NCBI RefSeq assembly: GCF_964355755.1
Contig: NC_092670.1
Span: 29,191,795 to 29,255,794 of the forward strand
Length of the DNA stretch: 64,000 nt
DNA from: Antedon mediterranea
Taxonomy: Eukaryota > Echinodermata > Crinoidea > Comatulida > Antedonidae
Reading direction: 5' to 3'
Shown here: positions 25,858 through 40,077 of the stretch, one piece after another
Position numbering within the stretch: the stretch's first letter is position 1
Layout of the letters: each line of letters starts with the position of its first letter
The notes under the pieces: generated by a model
Databases searched by the model: none
Told to the model about the DNA's origin: nothing
What the model saw: the letters and a program-made list of their open reading frames with translations, nothing else
Translations under genes and position numbers: made by a program

Positions 25858-26900
25858 ATATAATTATAATCAAGCTATCAATGTTTACACTACAGACTGT
25901 ATACTGTGTTCTTCCAAGCATCAAATCAAAGCAATTCCAAAACCCTCTTCCTCAAGTTCTCGCGAAAACCTGACCTCTTCCCGGTGGCAATCTAATTATA
26001 TTACGTCACACGATTTTTAAAACTAAACCAGGCCAAATTATCATATAATAAGTCTGTACATGGGCATTCATGACAAACACAAGAAAGAATGCCTTCATAT
26101 TCCTCTAATACTAAATTAAAGACTGCGTTTGCTTTATATTTGGCTAGATCCTTTCTTATTATGGATCAAGTTACTGTCTTTATGATAAGCCATTATTAAT
26201 AATGTACCATATAGGCATACATTATTACTTTATTTACAGTGGTCGTGCTTTATGTCAGTGATTGAATAAAATACTGAAAATAAAGTAGGAAACTCCAAAC
26301 AAATTACAGGGAAAAACATCATTGATCATTTTGAGATTTTGATTTCGAAAACTGTTCAAATTAGTAGACGATTAGAGAACTTTAAAGACATCAAGAAATT
26401 GCTCTAGCTCTCTGGCATAATTAGTTGGTGGAAAGCATTATTTGTTGTAGAAATAAAATGCAAAAAATACTAAATATTTAAACTATAGTATTAAGTATTT
26501 TTAGAATTTAAAACTGTGTCAGACACATCCATCCTAGATTGGTTTGTGAATATATTTGGGACATACACTATTACTGACTTGATTGATGAAGATGATTCTT
26601 ATTAAGAAACTTATTAGAAAGACTTGCTATACTTAATGCGTTCTGGATCAAATTACAAGTAAAATTGTAAGGTTTATGAGAAGAAGACTCGCCATAAGCT
26701 GCAGTGCAGTATTAACAATTTTACATTGAAGTACTGTAATTGTACTTTTAAAGAAGAGGAGCAAGGTGGGTTTTTTATTTATTGTAAATGTAATTAATAT
26801 AAATACACCGTACCGTACTGGACTGAATTGCGCACAGGTGTGGATGACACATACAACAACATTATTTTCCCTTAAGAAGGGTCACTTATTATATTCAAGT
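25858..26900. other. Unassigned
   Basis: No supported gene or repeat between the long-inverted-repeat element and the SINE fragment. Confidence 0.45.
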
Positions 26901-26904
26901 GAAA

Positions 26905-27055
26905 ACAGCGCACATTCGACAAGGTCTGGGAATCCCCTATTCTTCTGTAAGATGCACTGAAGTTCTTCAAAGTGCACAGGAGAAAAATGTGTACACTGGA
27001 CCTCCAGTTTTTAAAGTCCTAATATCTGAGAAGACAAATTGGTACAGTCGCTCCA
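26905..27055 (-). mobile_element. SINE body fragment
   Basis: The stretch gaatcccctattcttctg ... ttcttcaaagtgcacagg ... gtgtacactggacctcc ... atatctgagaagac parallels 19593-19700 of the SINE inside the RTE LINE, in the same orientation but well diverged. The tRNA-like head is not recognisable. Confidence 0.65.
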
Positions 27056-28389
27056 TGATCTCTTTGCTTTTCTTCTTTATATCTTTACTCTTTTTAAAAG
27101 TTTTACTAACGATTTTTATTTTATTTTATTATATTTATATTTTTGCTTTATGTACACGACAACTAACGATCAAATAACAGTTTTTCACATCGCAACTTAT
27201 ACAACGTAATTTTGAAAACTACAACCATTTTTCTATATACATACAACGTACATTTCTAGTTTAACAAAAACATTTTTCTAAACTTTCTATTATTTAAAAG
27301 TCGAAGATAGCCAGGTCTCGGGTCCATTCTATTGTCGCCACAGATTGATATCTTCATCAGTACTTCTATGAATGGATGATTAGGTGGGAACACGAACGCT
27401 AGTTGATCATACCCAGTACCGTTTTGATCGTAAGATTAATCGGGAAACCACCTTACGACCATAAAACCATCAGTTGGCAATTATAAAGTTTACTGTGGTC
27501 ATATTTGGTACCAGTACCTACTTTAAATAAAAAGATGTCGTTAAAACAAAGATTGTTAATATGTGTCGGAGTGGACAATTTTTGGACATATTAAACAGGA
27601 CATGAAAAACTTCAATATTAAAGATGTTAAATTTTTTTTGTGTTTTTTTGCATTAAATACTTAAATTGATCACCTATAACAACCAGTATTATTAGGAATT
27701 CATAACTTTTGCCATGGTGGCTTCAACTAGTTTAAAATTATTTTCTGAGAGACTAAAATACCGCCTCGAAGCAGGTGCCGGTGACTCGTTAATAATACTA
27801 AAAACACAGTTAAACAAGACTATTTTCACTTAAATATCAATGACACAAACAGATATAAATAAAATAACAATAACATTGTCTCATAGTTGTTAAAAAATCA
27901 GCCATTTTACTTTGATCAAATATGTGTGTCGGACTGAACATTATGTGAACACCATATTAGAGTGCATTACAGTGAATTACTTGTGTTTAGAAACATTATA
28001 TGTACATTATATTAATTGTAGTATGTCAGCTTATAATTTTTGCTATGAATATTCAACTTTTTATATTATTAACATAAAAATTAATGGTAGTTTATGAGGT
28101 GTCGGAGTGGACATTTTTTTGGACGGACAGATTTCGATTCCCCGGCATTCAGCCAAATTGTCAGTTAAATATATTATTTAAGTTTTAATGTATGGTTAAT
28201 CTTATTAGTGTTGTATATAGATGAAAAACAGTAGACTTGCTTACTTATTTGCTCTGGATATAAGCCAACGTGTCGGAGTGGACATTTTGGACGGACAGAA
28301 TTACAATAATGAAAACAACAAAAAAGTTAAACATGCATACATTTCACACTCATTGTTTATACCTTATACGTTTGCGGGTACATCAACCA
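27056..28389. other. Unassigned, with a recurring TGTCGGAGTGGAC motif
   Basis: No supported gene. The motif tgtcggagtggaca occurs at about 27564, 28100 and 28270, with a weaker copy at 27930. It is followed by tttttggac, and in two cases by ggacag. The intervals (370, 170 and 170 bp) do not otherwise align, so it is not a simple tandem repeat. It may belong to the 5' region of the Penelope-like element that follows. Confidence 0.4.
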
Positions 28390-28697
28390 ATTTAAATGTA
28401 CATAATTCATATAAAGAAACAACAACACAACTTTATATGCTTCGACATCGTAGAATTTTACCCCTCTATCAGCAATGACCTGCTGAATAAAGCACTAGAC
28501 TTTGCTAATAGATACGATGATATTACCAACGACGAAAGAGACATCATCGTACATACCAAAAAATCAGTACTATCACACAAACAGCAACCATGGCAAAAGA
28601 AAGGCCCACAGCATTCGATGTGACTATGGGTAGTTATGATGGCGCAGAAACATGTGAACTTGTTGGAAGCTTCCTGTTACACCAATTACAACAGAAA
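28390..28697 (+). pseudogene. Penelope-like element: reverse transcriptase N-terminal portion
   Basis: The frame reads FICFDIVEFYPSIS (RT motif with first catalytic Asp), then LLNKALDFA and [11 protein letters not shown]. Near 28593 a single-base frameshift leads to [20 protein letters not shown], which stays open to the junction at 28697. These motifs match Penelope-type RTs. The 5' part of the protein is missing before about 28390. At 28698 the frame is interrupted by the Helentron-like array and resumes in register at 43332. Confidence 0.85.
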
Positions 28698-30254
28698 CTA
28701 GAATTTAATTCGTCACTTTGACGAATTATAGGTGATCATTGTTATCATTTTAATGAAATTAAATTTTTTAAAACATGCACGTACGTTAACATACTATCGT
28801 AAACAGTTGATGCACGCCATCCTATGACATGATGCATACGCTTATAGTGCCGAGTTGTGCCTATTATATGCCATATACAATATGTACAGTATATACTGTA
28901 TATCTATATACAGTGTAGCATAGGTGAAATTACGGGACCCACATCATGTTCTAATTTTTTGGTATGATGGAATTATCATAATAAACTCGAATATGGCAAT
29001 TTCGAAAGATAATGAATTGAGCAAATAAATATAAGGATTGGAAGAGAATTTGAAACGTAGAAGCGCAATGCGCGCTCTTTGAAATTTGTATAAATTTGAC
29101 GAAAGAGAGAAAAAAACTACCTTTTAATTTAAACTGACCATTTCATAATGTCACAACATCCGATAGGCCTAATTTTTATATGAATTCATGTCTACGTTTC
29201 ATCAGCTTTTATAATAAATTATAATCTTCAAGGTCACCTTTAATTCTGAAGAGCTGTAAGATATTCAAATTTATGGTGTAGCTGAAAATACACGACCTAG
29301 GTTATTCAAGTTTTTACGCATGATGCCGTCATCAAAACAAAAATGTTGACAACTCCTGAGAAAGATAATTAATTGAGCAAGCACATCCTAAAATTTGTGC
29401 GAAAATCGGGCTCAAATAACGGAGATGGGCTCTGTTGAATGTGATAACCCACACAAAAACATAAAAATTACTAATTTTTAAATTCAAGTGGCCATTTGAT
29501 GACGTCATACCATTTTGTACGTCTAATATGTATATATATTTATATCTACAACTTATTGGCTTCCATAATAAGTTAAAAAAATTGGGGGTCACCTGCCATT
29601 CTGAAGAGTTATATTCTTTTTAAAATGGCCTTAATTTTTACCATTTTTAGCACTTTTGTACAATTAATGTGCGCATTTTGTCATTTTTAACGTGCTCGTA
29701 TAGCACTATTTTAAATCGAAATGGACTCACATTTGGTGAATCTACCAAGGAAGATGAGTAGAATGCAATTTGTACAAAAAAATTGTATTTTTTATGCTTT
29801 CTAAGTACGCACGTGCAAAAACGTGTTTTTGCGCAGTAATTTTTTAAAACACGCAAATGGCCTAATTCATGCTCTAAATTGATCAAAACGTAATTTTGAC
29901 CTTTTTAAATTTTTAACGTGCGATTTCACGCGCATGACCCTACGTGCGCGTGCGTTTTTATTTGCTAATATTTTTACCCTTGATCTGAAGTTTACGTGTA
30001 GTGAATTTCATTAATATCTGATAATTAATTATGGAGATATGATTGATAATGTGATTTCACAAAATGGCGTATAAATGACATCACGGATGAGTGATCACGC
30101 TGAAAAGCTTATTAGGACTTAGTTAAAGTATTTGAAAGAAATTCTGAAATTTTGGTAATCATTGACATTAAACTTTTTGAGATATTTGTTACACAAAATT
30201 TGTACAGAAAGAAATTGCGAAGAAACATTTTTTTTTTACAAAAACAATTTCTCA
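28698..30254 (-). repeat. Helentron-like unit 1 (type A)
   Basis: Type A terminus: CTAG, aattt, hairpin AATTCGTCActtTGACGAATT's left stem and right stem, then AGGTGATCATT. A minus-strand 86-codon frame (29332-29592, starting MTPNFFNLLWKP) recurs in several units but shows no domain and is probably a by-product of repeat conservation. Confidence 0.75.
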
Positions 30255-31810
30255 CTAGAATTTAATTCGTCACTTTGACGAATTATAGGTGATCATTTTT
30301 ATCATTTTATTGACATTCATATTTTTGAAACATGCACGTACGTTAACATACAATCGGAAAATGTTGATGTATGCCATCCTATTATACGCTTATAGTGCTG
30401 AGTTGTGCCTATTATATGCCATATACAATATGTACAGTATATACTGTACTGTGTATATCTATATACAGTGTAGCATAGGTGAAATTACGGACACACATCA
30501 TGTTCTAAGTTTTTGGCACTGATGACATTATAAAAAAAAACTTGTGTATAACAATATCGAAAGATAATGAATTTAGCAATAAAATATAACAATTGGAAGA
30601 AAATTTGGCACGTAGAAGGGCCGTGCGCGCTCTTTAAAAATTGTATAACTTTGACGAAAGAGATGAAAAAACTACTTTTTAACTTCAACTGGCCATATGA
30701 TAACGTCACAACATCTGATAGGCTTAATTTTTGTATGAATTCATATCTACATTTCACCAGCTATCATACTAAATTATAAACATCGAGGTCAACTTTAATT
30801 CAGAAGAGCTGTAAGGTATTCAAATATACGTTGTAGGTAAAATTACGTAACCACCGTTATTTAAATTTTAAGACGTGATAACGTTATCCAAAAGAAAATA
30901 TTGGCAACTCATAAGTAACATAATTGGTTGAGGTAGAATGTGTTAAAAATTAAAAGAAAATCGATCACAGATAAGCGAGTTGCGCTCTGTTGAATGTGGT
31001 GGTCTATGACAAAAGGGGAAAAACCCCTATTTTCAAAATTCATGTGGCCAAATGATGACGTCATACCATTTTGTACGTATAATGTGTATATAAATTTATT
31101 TATACAACTCATTGGCTTCCATAATAAGTTAAAAAAATTGGGGGTCACCTTTCATTCTGAAGAGTTATATTCATTTTAAAAAGGCCCTACTTTTTACCAT
31201 TTTTAGCACTTTTGTACAATTAATGTGCGCATTTTGTCATTTTTAACAGGCTCGTATAGCACTATTTTAAGTCGAAATGGACTCAAATTTGGTGAATGTA
31301 CTATGGAAGATGAGTAGAATGCAATTTGTACAAAAAGTTGTTATTTTTTACGCTTTCTATGTACGCACGCGCAAAAACGTGTTTTTCCGCAGTAATTTTG
31401 TAAAACACGCAAATGGCCTAATTCATGCTCTAAATTGATCAAAACGTAATTTTGAGCTTTTTTAATTTTTAACGCGCGATTTCACGCGCATGACCCTACG
31501 TGCGCGTGCGTTTTTATTTGCTAATATTTTTACCTTTTACCTGAAGTTTACGTGTAGTGAATTCCATTAATATGTGATAATTAATTATGGAGATATGATT
31601 GATAATGTGATTTCACAAAATGGCGTATAATTGACGTCACGGATGAGTGATCACGCTGAAAAGCTTATTAGGACTAAGTTAAAGTATTTGAAAGACATTG
31701 TGAAATTTTGGTAATCATTGACATTAAACTTTTTGAGATATTTGTTACACAAAATCTGTACAGAAAGAAATTGCGAAGAAACATTTCTTTTTGACAAAAA
31801 CAATTTCTCA
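30255..31810 (-). repeat. Helentron-like unit 2 (type A)
   Basis: 1556 bp; starts with the type A hairpin at 30255. The MTPNFF frame is shorter here (30909-31148). Confidence 0.75.
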
Positions 31811-33738
31811 CTAGAATTTAATTCGTCACTTTGACGAATTATAGGTGATCATTTTTATCATTTTAATGAAATTAATTTTTTTTAAACATGTACGTACGTT
31901 AACATACGATAGGAAAATGTTGATGTATGCCATCCTATTATACGCTTATAGTGCTGAGTTATGCCTATTATATGCCATATACAATGTAACAGTATATACT
32001 GTATATCTATATACAGTGTAGCATAGGTGAAATTATTGGACACACATCAAGTTCAAATTTTTTGGTATGATGGAATAATCAAAATAAACTCGAAGATGAC
32101 AATTTCGAAAGATAATGAATTGAGCAAATAAATATAAGGATTGGAAGAGAATTTGACACGTAGAAGCGCAATGCGCGCTCTTTGAAATTTGTATAACTTC
32201 GACTAAAGAAATTTAAAAACAACGTTTTAACTTCAACTGGCCATATGATAACATCACAACATCCGATAGGCTTAATTTTAATATGAATTCATATTTACAT
32301 TTCATCAGCTTTCATAATAAGTTATAATCTTCAAGGTCACCTTTAATTCTGAAGAGCTATAAGATATTCAAATGTAAGGTGTAGCTGAAATTACACGACC
32401 TACGTTATTCAAGTTTTTACGCATGATGACATCATCAAAATAAAAATGTTGACCACTCATTAGAAGAATAATTAATTGAGCAAGCACATACTAAAAGTTG
32501 TGCGAAAATCGGACTCAAATAACGGAGATGCGCTCTATTGAATGTGATAACCCTCACAAAAAGCTAAAAATTCCTAATTTTTAAATTCAAGTGGCCATTT
32601 GATGACGTCATACCATTTTGTATGTCTAATGTGTATATACATTTGTATCTACAACTTATTGGCTTCCATAATAAGTTAAAAAAATTGGGGGTCACCTGCC
32701 ATTCTGAAGAGTTATATTCATTTTAAAAAGTCCTTATTTTTTACCATTTTTAGCACTTTTGTACAATTAATGTGCGCATTTTGTCATTTTTAACGTGCTC
32801 GTATAGCGTTATTTTTAGTCGAAATGGACTCAAATTTGGTGAATGTACTATGGAAAATGAGTAGAACGCAATTTGTAAAAAAAAATGTATTTTTTACGCT
32901 TTCTATCTACGCACGCGCAAAAACGTGTTTTTGCGCAGTAATTTTTTAAAACACGCAAATGGCCTAATTCATGCTCTAAATTGATCAAAACTTAATTTTG
33001 AGCGTTTTAAATTTTTAACGCGCGATTTCACGCGCATGACCCTAGGTGCGCGTGCGTTTTTATTTGCTAAAATTTTTACCCTTGACCTAAAGTTTACGTG
33101 TAGTGAATTTCATTAATATGTGATAATGAATTATTGAGATATGACTGATAATGTGATTTCGCAAAATTGCGTATAAATGACGTCACGGATGATTGTACTA
33201 AGGATTATGAGTAGAATGTGATGTATACATCAAATTTTATTTTTTACGCTTTTTAAAAATCCCGTGCGCAAAAATATATTTTTGCGCAGTAATTTTTTAA
33301 AACACGCAAATGGCCTATTTCATGCTCTAAATTGATCAAAACTTAATTTTGAGCTTTTTAAAATTTTAACGCGCGATTTCACGTGCATAACCTTGAAACA
33401 CGTAAGTTTTTATTTGTTAATATTTTTACCCTTCACCTGAAGTTTACGTATAGTGAATTTTATTGATATGTGATAAAGAGTTATGGAGATATGATTGATA
33501 ATGTGATTTCACAAAATCGCGTATACGTGACGTCACGGTTGAGTGATCACGCTGAAAAGCTTATTATGGCTAAGTTAAAGTATTTGAAAGACATTGTGAA
33601 ATTTTTGTGATCATTGTTATTCAACTTTTTGAGATAATTGCTAAACAAAAAGTGTACAGAAAGAAGAATAATAACAATAATAATAAAGATTTTGTACAAT
33701 AACAATAGGTGATCATTTTATTCTAAATGATCACCTAA
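31811..33738 (-). repeat. Helentron-like unit 3 (type A, with internal duplication)
   Basis: 1928 bp, about 370 bp longer than its neighbours. The segment with aacacgcaaatggccta and gtttacgt...gtgatttc occurs twice (about 32945-33190 and 33298-33545). It ends in the full 3' palindrome AGGTGATCATTT / AAATGATCACCT (33708-33736). Confidence 0.75.
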
Positions 33739-35272
33739 CTAGAATTTAATTCGTCACTTTGACGAATTATAGGTGATCATTTTTATCATTTTAATGAAAT
33801 TAAATTTTTTTAAACATGCACGTACGTTAACATACGATCGTAAAAAGTTGATGTGCGCCATCCTATGACATGATGCATACGCTTATAGTGCTGAGTTGTG
33901 CCTATTATATGCCATATACAATATGTACAGTATTTACTGTATATCTATATACAGTGTAGCATAGGTGAAATTACGGGACCCACATCATGTTCTAATTTTT
34001 TGGTATGATGGAATAATCATAATAAACTCGAAGATGGCAATTTCGAAAGATAATGAATTGAGCAAATAAATATAAGGATTGGAAGAGAATTTGACACGTA
34101 GAAGCGCAATGCGCGCTCTTTGAAATTTGTATAAATTTGACGAAAGAGAGAAAAAAACTACCTTTTAAATTAAACTGACCATTTCATAATGTCACAACAT
34201 CCGATAGGCCTAATTTTTATATGAATTCATATCTACGTTTCATCAGCTTTTATAATAAATTATAATCTTCAAGGTCACCTTTAATTCTGAAGAGCTGTAA
34301 GATATTCAAATGTATGGTGTAGCTGAAAATACACGACCTAGGTTATTCAAGTTTTTACGCATGATGCCGTCATCAAAACAAAAATGTTGACAACTCCTGA
34401 GAAAGATAATTAATTGAGCAAGCACATCCTAAAATTTGTGCGCAAATCGAGCTCAAATAACGGAGATGGGCTCTGTTGAATGTGATAACCCACACAAAAA
34501 CATAAAAATTACTAATTTTTAAATTCAAGTGGCCATTTGATGACGTCATACCATTTTTTACGTCTAATATGTATATATATTTATATCTACAACTTATTGG
34601 CTTCCATAATAAGTTAAAAAAAATGGGGGTCACCTGCCATTCTGAAGAGTTATATTCTTTTTAAAAAGGCCTTAATTTTTACCATTTTTAGCACTTTTGT
34701 ACAATTAATGTGCGCATTTTGTCATTTTTAACGTGCTCGTATAGCACTATTTTAAATCGAAATGGACTCACATTTGGTGAATCTACCAGGGAAGATGAGT
34801 AGAATGCAATTTGTACAAAAAAAATTGTATTTTTTACGCTTTCTAAGTACGCACGTGCAAAAACGTGTTTTTGCGCAGTAATTTTTTAAAACACGCAAAT
34901 GGCCTATTTTATGCTCTAAATTGATCAAAACTTAATTTTGAGCTTTTTAAAATTTTAATGCGCGATTTCACGTGCATGACCTTGAAACACGTAAGTTTTT
35001 ATTTGTTAATATTTTTATCCTTCACCTGAGGTTTACGTATAGTGAATTTTATTGACATGTGATAAAGAGTTATGGAGATATGATTGATAGTGTGATTTCA
35101 CAAAATCGCGTATACGTGACGTCACGGTTGAGTGATCACGCTGAAAAGCTTATTATGGCTAAGTTAAAGTATTTGAAAGACACTGTGAATTTTTTGTGAT
35201 CATTGCCATTCAACTTTTTGAGATAATTGTTACACAAAAAGTGTACAGAAAGAATAAAAAAAAAAAAAAAAA
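33739..35272 (-). repeat. Helentron-like unit 4 (type A start, poly(A) end)
   Basis: 1534 bp. The right end is a run of A rather than the terminal palindrome, immediately followed by the type B unit. It carries a copy of the MTPxFF frame at 34373-34633. Confidence 0.75.
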
Positions 35273-36926
35273 CTAGACATGTAACTCGTCACTTTGACGA
35301 GTTTGGTTATCCGCCGCACAAGTGGTGAAACATTAACATTAAGGGGATAGGTTGAGGACAAAAGGAAGTGTTCACGTTGGCATTATGACCTGAACTGAAG
35401 AATATGATATGTTGTTATTGCTGAATTTTATTATTTAAATCCATATATAGTATACACAGTATAATCTGTATCCATATCATACAGTGTAGAATAGGTGAAA
35501 TTACGGGACCCGCTATTTATTGCAATTTTTAACATGTTGACGGTTTTAAAATGAAACGCGAAGGTAGTAATTCCGAAAGCAAATTATCTCAGCAACAACG
35601 TATTAACGTGTAGAAGAAATTTGAATACGTGAAATATTGATGCGCGCTCTTTTAAATGTAATGAATTATGACGCAAAAGATGAAAATACGACCTTTTTTA
35701 TTTAACTGGCCATATGATGACGTCACAACATCCGATTGGCAACATTTTTACATAATTTCGTATCTACAATCCAATAGCTTCCAGAAAAAGTTTTAATCGT
35801 GATTATCACATTTTATTCTTACGAGCTATAACAGATTAAAATTTACTGTAAAGATGAAATTACTGCCACACGTGATATTAATTTTTAGGCATGATGACGT
35901 CAAAAAAATTAAAATATTTTTAACTCATGCGAAAGATAGTTGATTGACCTAGACAATGTCAAAATCGGGGTGAAAATGGAAAACGGATAAGTGGAGATGC
36001 GCTCTATTCAATGTGATGAGCTATGACGAAAGATACAAAAATCCTAAATTTTATATTCGCGTGGCCATACGATGACGTCAAAATGTCCGGTTAGCCATAT
36101 TAATACCTGATCCGATATCTACCACTCATCTACTTCCAGAATATCCCATCCACAAAAAGTTGACCTTCTAGTTTAGAAATTACGACTGTTTAAAAAAAGG
36201 CATATTTTAAACGAATTTTTTAACATTTTCATAAAAAACGCGCGCAAATTGTCCAATTCGACGTGCTCGTATGACGTATCTTTAAGTCGAAATTGTTTAA
36301 AATTTGGTAAAATTACTAGAAAAAGCTGGAAAAACATAAATCACGCGAAAAAAAATCGTTTTCCATGCTACGTGCGCACCGCACACGTAAAAATGTGCGC
36401 ACGCGTGGGAATTTTTGACATGCTTAAAACGACATGAAACGCGTAGAAAGTTGATTATAAATTAATTTTGCGCATTTTGAAATTTTAAATGCGCGTGCGC
36501 GCGTAACTTTGTGTAAAACACGCAATTTTTTTTCAACAGAAAGTTAGCGCATGATATAAATTAAACTTTTGCAAAGTTTCACTTTAAAATGTTATTTGGT
36601 TTTCGACATATGTTAGATACGAGAAAATCGTTAAATCGCGCGTACGTCACGTTGCGCAATTGTAAACATCATGAAAAGCTTCGCTTGACGACGTTACATA
36701 AATGTCAAAATGTTAACATAGGTAACAAAATGTTATGTTTGCAAGTTTTAGAGAAAAGCGTTACACAAAAATCATACAGAAAGAAAGAAGAAAAATAAAA
36801 AGTTGATGTTGATGATTTCGTACAATCACAAGAGGTTATCCTGCAACTTCGTTGCGGATAACCAATAATAATAAAGATTTCATACAATAACAATAGGTGA
36901 TCATTTTATTCTAAATGATCACCTAA
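35273..36926 (-). repeat. Helentron-like unit 5 (type B)
   Basis: Type B start: CTAG, acatgta, hairpin stems ACTCGTCA/TGACGAGT, then GGTTATCCGC. Near the right end GGTTATCC-GCAAC / GTTGC-GGATAACC forms the matching palindrome (36837-36866). It is followed by a type A right end (AGGTGATCATTT palindrome), so this unit is an A/B mosaic. Confidence 0.75.
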
Positions 36927-38500
36927 CTAGAATTTAATTCGTCACTTTGACGAATTATAGGTGATCATTTTTATCATTTTAATGAAATTAACATTTTTTA
37001 AACATGCACGTACGTTAACATACGATCGTAAAAAGTTGATTTACGCCATCCTATGACATGATGCATATACACTTATAGTGCTGAGTTGTACCTATTATAT
37101 GCCATACAATATGTACAGTATATACTGTATCTATATACAGTGTAGCATAGGTGAAATTACGGGACTCATATCGTGTTCTAATTTTTTGGTATGATGGAAT
37201 TTTCAAAATAAACTCGAAGATGACAATTTCGAAAGATAATGAATTGAGCAGATAAATATAAGGATTGGAAGAAAATTTGACACGTAGAAGCGCAATGCGC
37301 GGTCTTTGAAATTTGTATAACTTTGACCAAAGAAATTTAAAAACTACTTTTTAACTTCAACTGGCCATATGATAACATCACAACATCCGATAGGCTTAAT
37401 TTTACTATGAATTCATATCTAAATTTCATCAGCTTTCATAATAAGTTATAATCTTCAAGGTCACCTTTAATTCTGAAGAGCTATAAGATATTCAAATGTA
37501 TAGTGTTGCTGAAATTACATGACCTAGGTTATTCAAGTTTTTACGCGTGATGACGTCATCAAAATAAAAATGTTGACAACTCATTAGAAGAATAATTAAT
37601 TGAGCAAGCACATACTAAAAGTTGTGCGAAAATCGGGCCCAAATAACGGAGATGCGCTCTATTGAATGTGATAACCCACACAAAAAGATAAAAATTCCTA
37701 ATTTTTAAATTCAAGTGGCCATTTGATGACGTCATACCATTTTGTACGTCTAATGTGTATATACATTTATATCTACAATTTATTGGCTTCCATAATAAGT
37801 TAAAAAAATTGGGGGTCACCTGCCATTCTGAAGAGTTATATTCATTTTAAAAAATCCTTATTTTTTACCATTTTTAGCACTTTTGTACAATTAATGAGCG
37901 CATTTTGTCATGTTTAACGTGCTCGTACAGCGTTATTTTAAGTCGGATTGGACTCAAAATCGGAGAATGTACAAAGGATTGTGAGTAGAATGTGATGTAT
38001 ACATTAAATTTTATTTTTTACGCATTTTAAGAATCGCGTGCGCAAAAATGTGTTTTTGCGCAGTAATTTTTTGAAACACGCAAATGGCCTAATTCATGCT
38101 CTAAATTGATCAAAACTTAATTTTGACCTTTTTAAAATCTTTACGCGCGATTTCACGTGCATGACCTTGAGACGCGCCAGTTTTTATTTGCTAATATTTT
38201 TTACCTTGACCTGAAATTTACGTGTAGTGAATTTCATAAATATGTGATAATGAATTATGGACATATGATTGATAATGTGATTTCACAAAATGGCGTATAC
38301 GTGACGTCACGGATGAGTGATCACGCTGAAAAGCTTATTATGGCTAAGTTAAAGTATTTGAAAGACATTGTAAAATTTTTCTGATCATTGCTATTCAACT
38401 TTTTGAGATATTTGACGAACAAAAAGTGTACAGAAAGAAGAATAATAAAGATTTTATACAATAACAATAGGTGATCATTTTATTCTAAATGATCACCTAA
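36927..38500 (-). repeat. Helentron-like unit 6 (type A)
   Basis: 1574 bp, type A at both ends; the MTPNFF frame is at 37559-37819. Confidence 0.75.
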
Positions 38501-40077
38501 CTAGAATTTAATTCGTCACTTTGACGAATTATAGGTGATCATTTTTATCGCTTTACTTACATTAATATTTTATACATTTATATCTACAAGTCATTGGCTT
38601 CCATAATAAGTTTAAAAAAAATGAGGGTCACCTTCCATTCTGAAGAGTTATATTAATTTTAAAAAGGCCTTATTTTTTTACTATTATACGTATATAGTGC
38701 TGATTTGTGCCTATTATATGCCATATACATTATGTACAGTATATACTGTATATCTATATACAGTGTAGTAGTAGCATTGGTGAAATTACTGGACCCACAT
38801 CATGTTCAAATTTTTCGGTATGATGGAATTATCAAAATAAACTCGAAGATGACAATTTCGAAAGATAATTAATTGAGCAAATAAATATAAGGATTGGAAG
38901 AGAATTTGACACGTAGAAGCGCAATGCGCGCTCTTTGAAATTTGTATAACTTCGACTAAAGAAATTTAAAAACAACGTTTTAACTTCAACTGGCCATATG
39001 ATAACATCACAACATCCGATAGGCTTAATTTTTATATTAATTCATATCTACATTTCATCTGCTATCATAATAAGTTATAATCTTCAAGGTCACCTTTAAT
39101 TCTGAAGAGCTATAATATATTCAAATGTACGGTGTAGCTGAAATTACACGACCTACGTTATTCAAGTTTTTACGCGTGATGATGTCATCAAAATAAAAAT
39201 GTTGACAACTCCTGAAAAAGATAATTAATTGAGCAAGCACATACAAAAATTTCTGCGAAAATCGAGCTAAAATAACGGAGATGCGCTCTATTGAATGTGA
39301 TAACCCATACAAAAAGATAAAAATTACTAATTTTTAAATTGAAGTGGCCATTTGATGACGTCATACAATTTTGTACATCTAATGTGTACATGAATATGTA
39401 TCTACAACCCAATGGCTTCCCGAATAACTTAAAAAAATTGGGGGTCACCTGCCATTCTGAAGAGTTATATTCATTTTAAAAAGGCCTAATTTTTCACCAT
39501 TTTCATCACTTTGATGCAATTAATTTGCGCATTTTTACATTTTTAACCTGCTCGTATACCGTTATTTTAAGTCGGAACTGACTCAAATTTGGTGAATGTA
39601 CTAAGGATGCTGTTTAGAATGCGATTTGTATAAAAAAATTGCAATTTTTACACTTTGTAAGTATCGCGCGCGCAAAATAATTTTTTTGCGCAGTAATTTT
39701 TTGAAACACGCAAATGGCCTAATTCATGCTCTAAATTGATTAAAACGTAATTTTGAGCTTTTTAAATTTTTAATGCGCGACTTCACGCGCATGACCCTAC
39801 GTGCGCGCGCGTTTTTATTTGCTAATATTTTTACCCTTGACCTGAAGTTTACGTGTAGTGAATTTCATAAATATGTGATAATGAATTATGGATATATGAC
39901 TGATAATGTGATTTCACAAAATGGCGTATACGTGACGTCACGGGTCAGTGATCACGCTGAAAAGCTTATTATGGCTAAGTTAAAGTATTTGAAAGACACT
40001 GTGAATTTTTTGTGATCATTGCCATTCAACTTTTTGAGATAATTGTTACACAAAAAGTGTACAGAAAGAATAAAAAA
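38501..40077 (-). repeat. Helentron-like unit 7 (type A, rearranged start)
   Basis: 1577 bp. After the type A hairpin a displaced piece normally found mid-unit (ttggcttccataataag, 38590) follows before the usual 5' sequence resumes near 38690. The MTPNFF frame is at 39188-39448. The right end is tacagaaagaataaaaaa without a palindrome. Confidence 0.7.

Noticed and set aside
27340-27380. CTGATGA on the minus strand near 27362 as a second hammerhead
   Set aside because: There is no GAAA core at the right distance and no stem I or II pairing.
29332-29592. 86-codon minus-strand frame (MTPNFF...), repeated at 34373, 37559 and 39188
   Set aside because: It recurs because the host repeat is tandem. 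It has no domain, and one copy is shortened (30909-31148). A synonymous-bias test across units would be needed to argue for coding.
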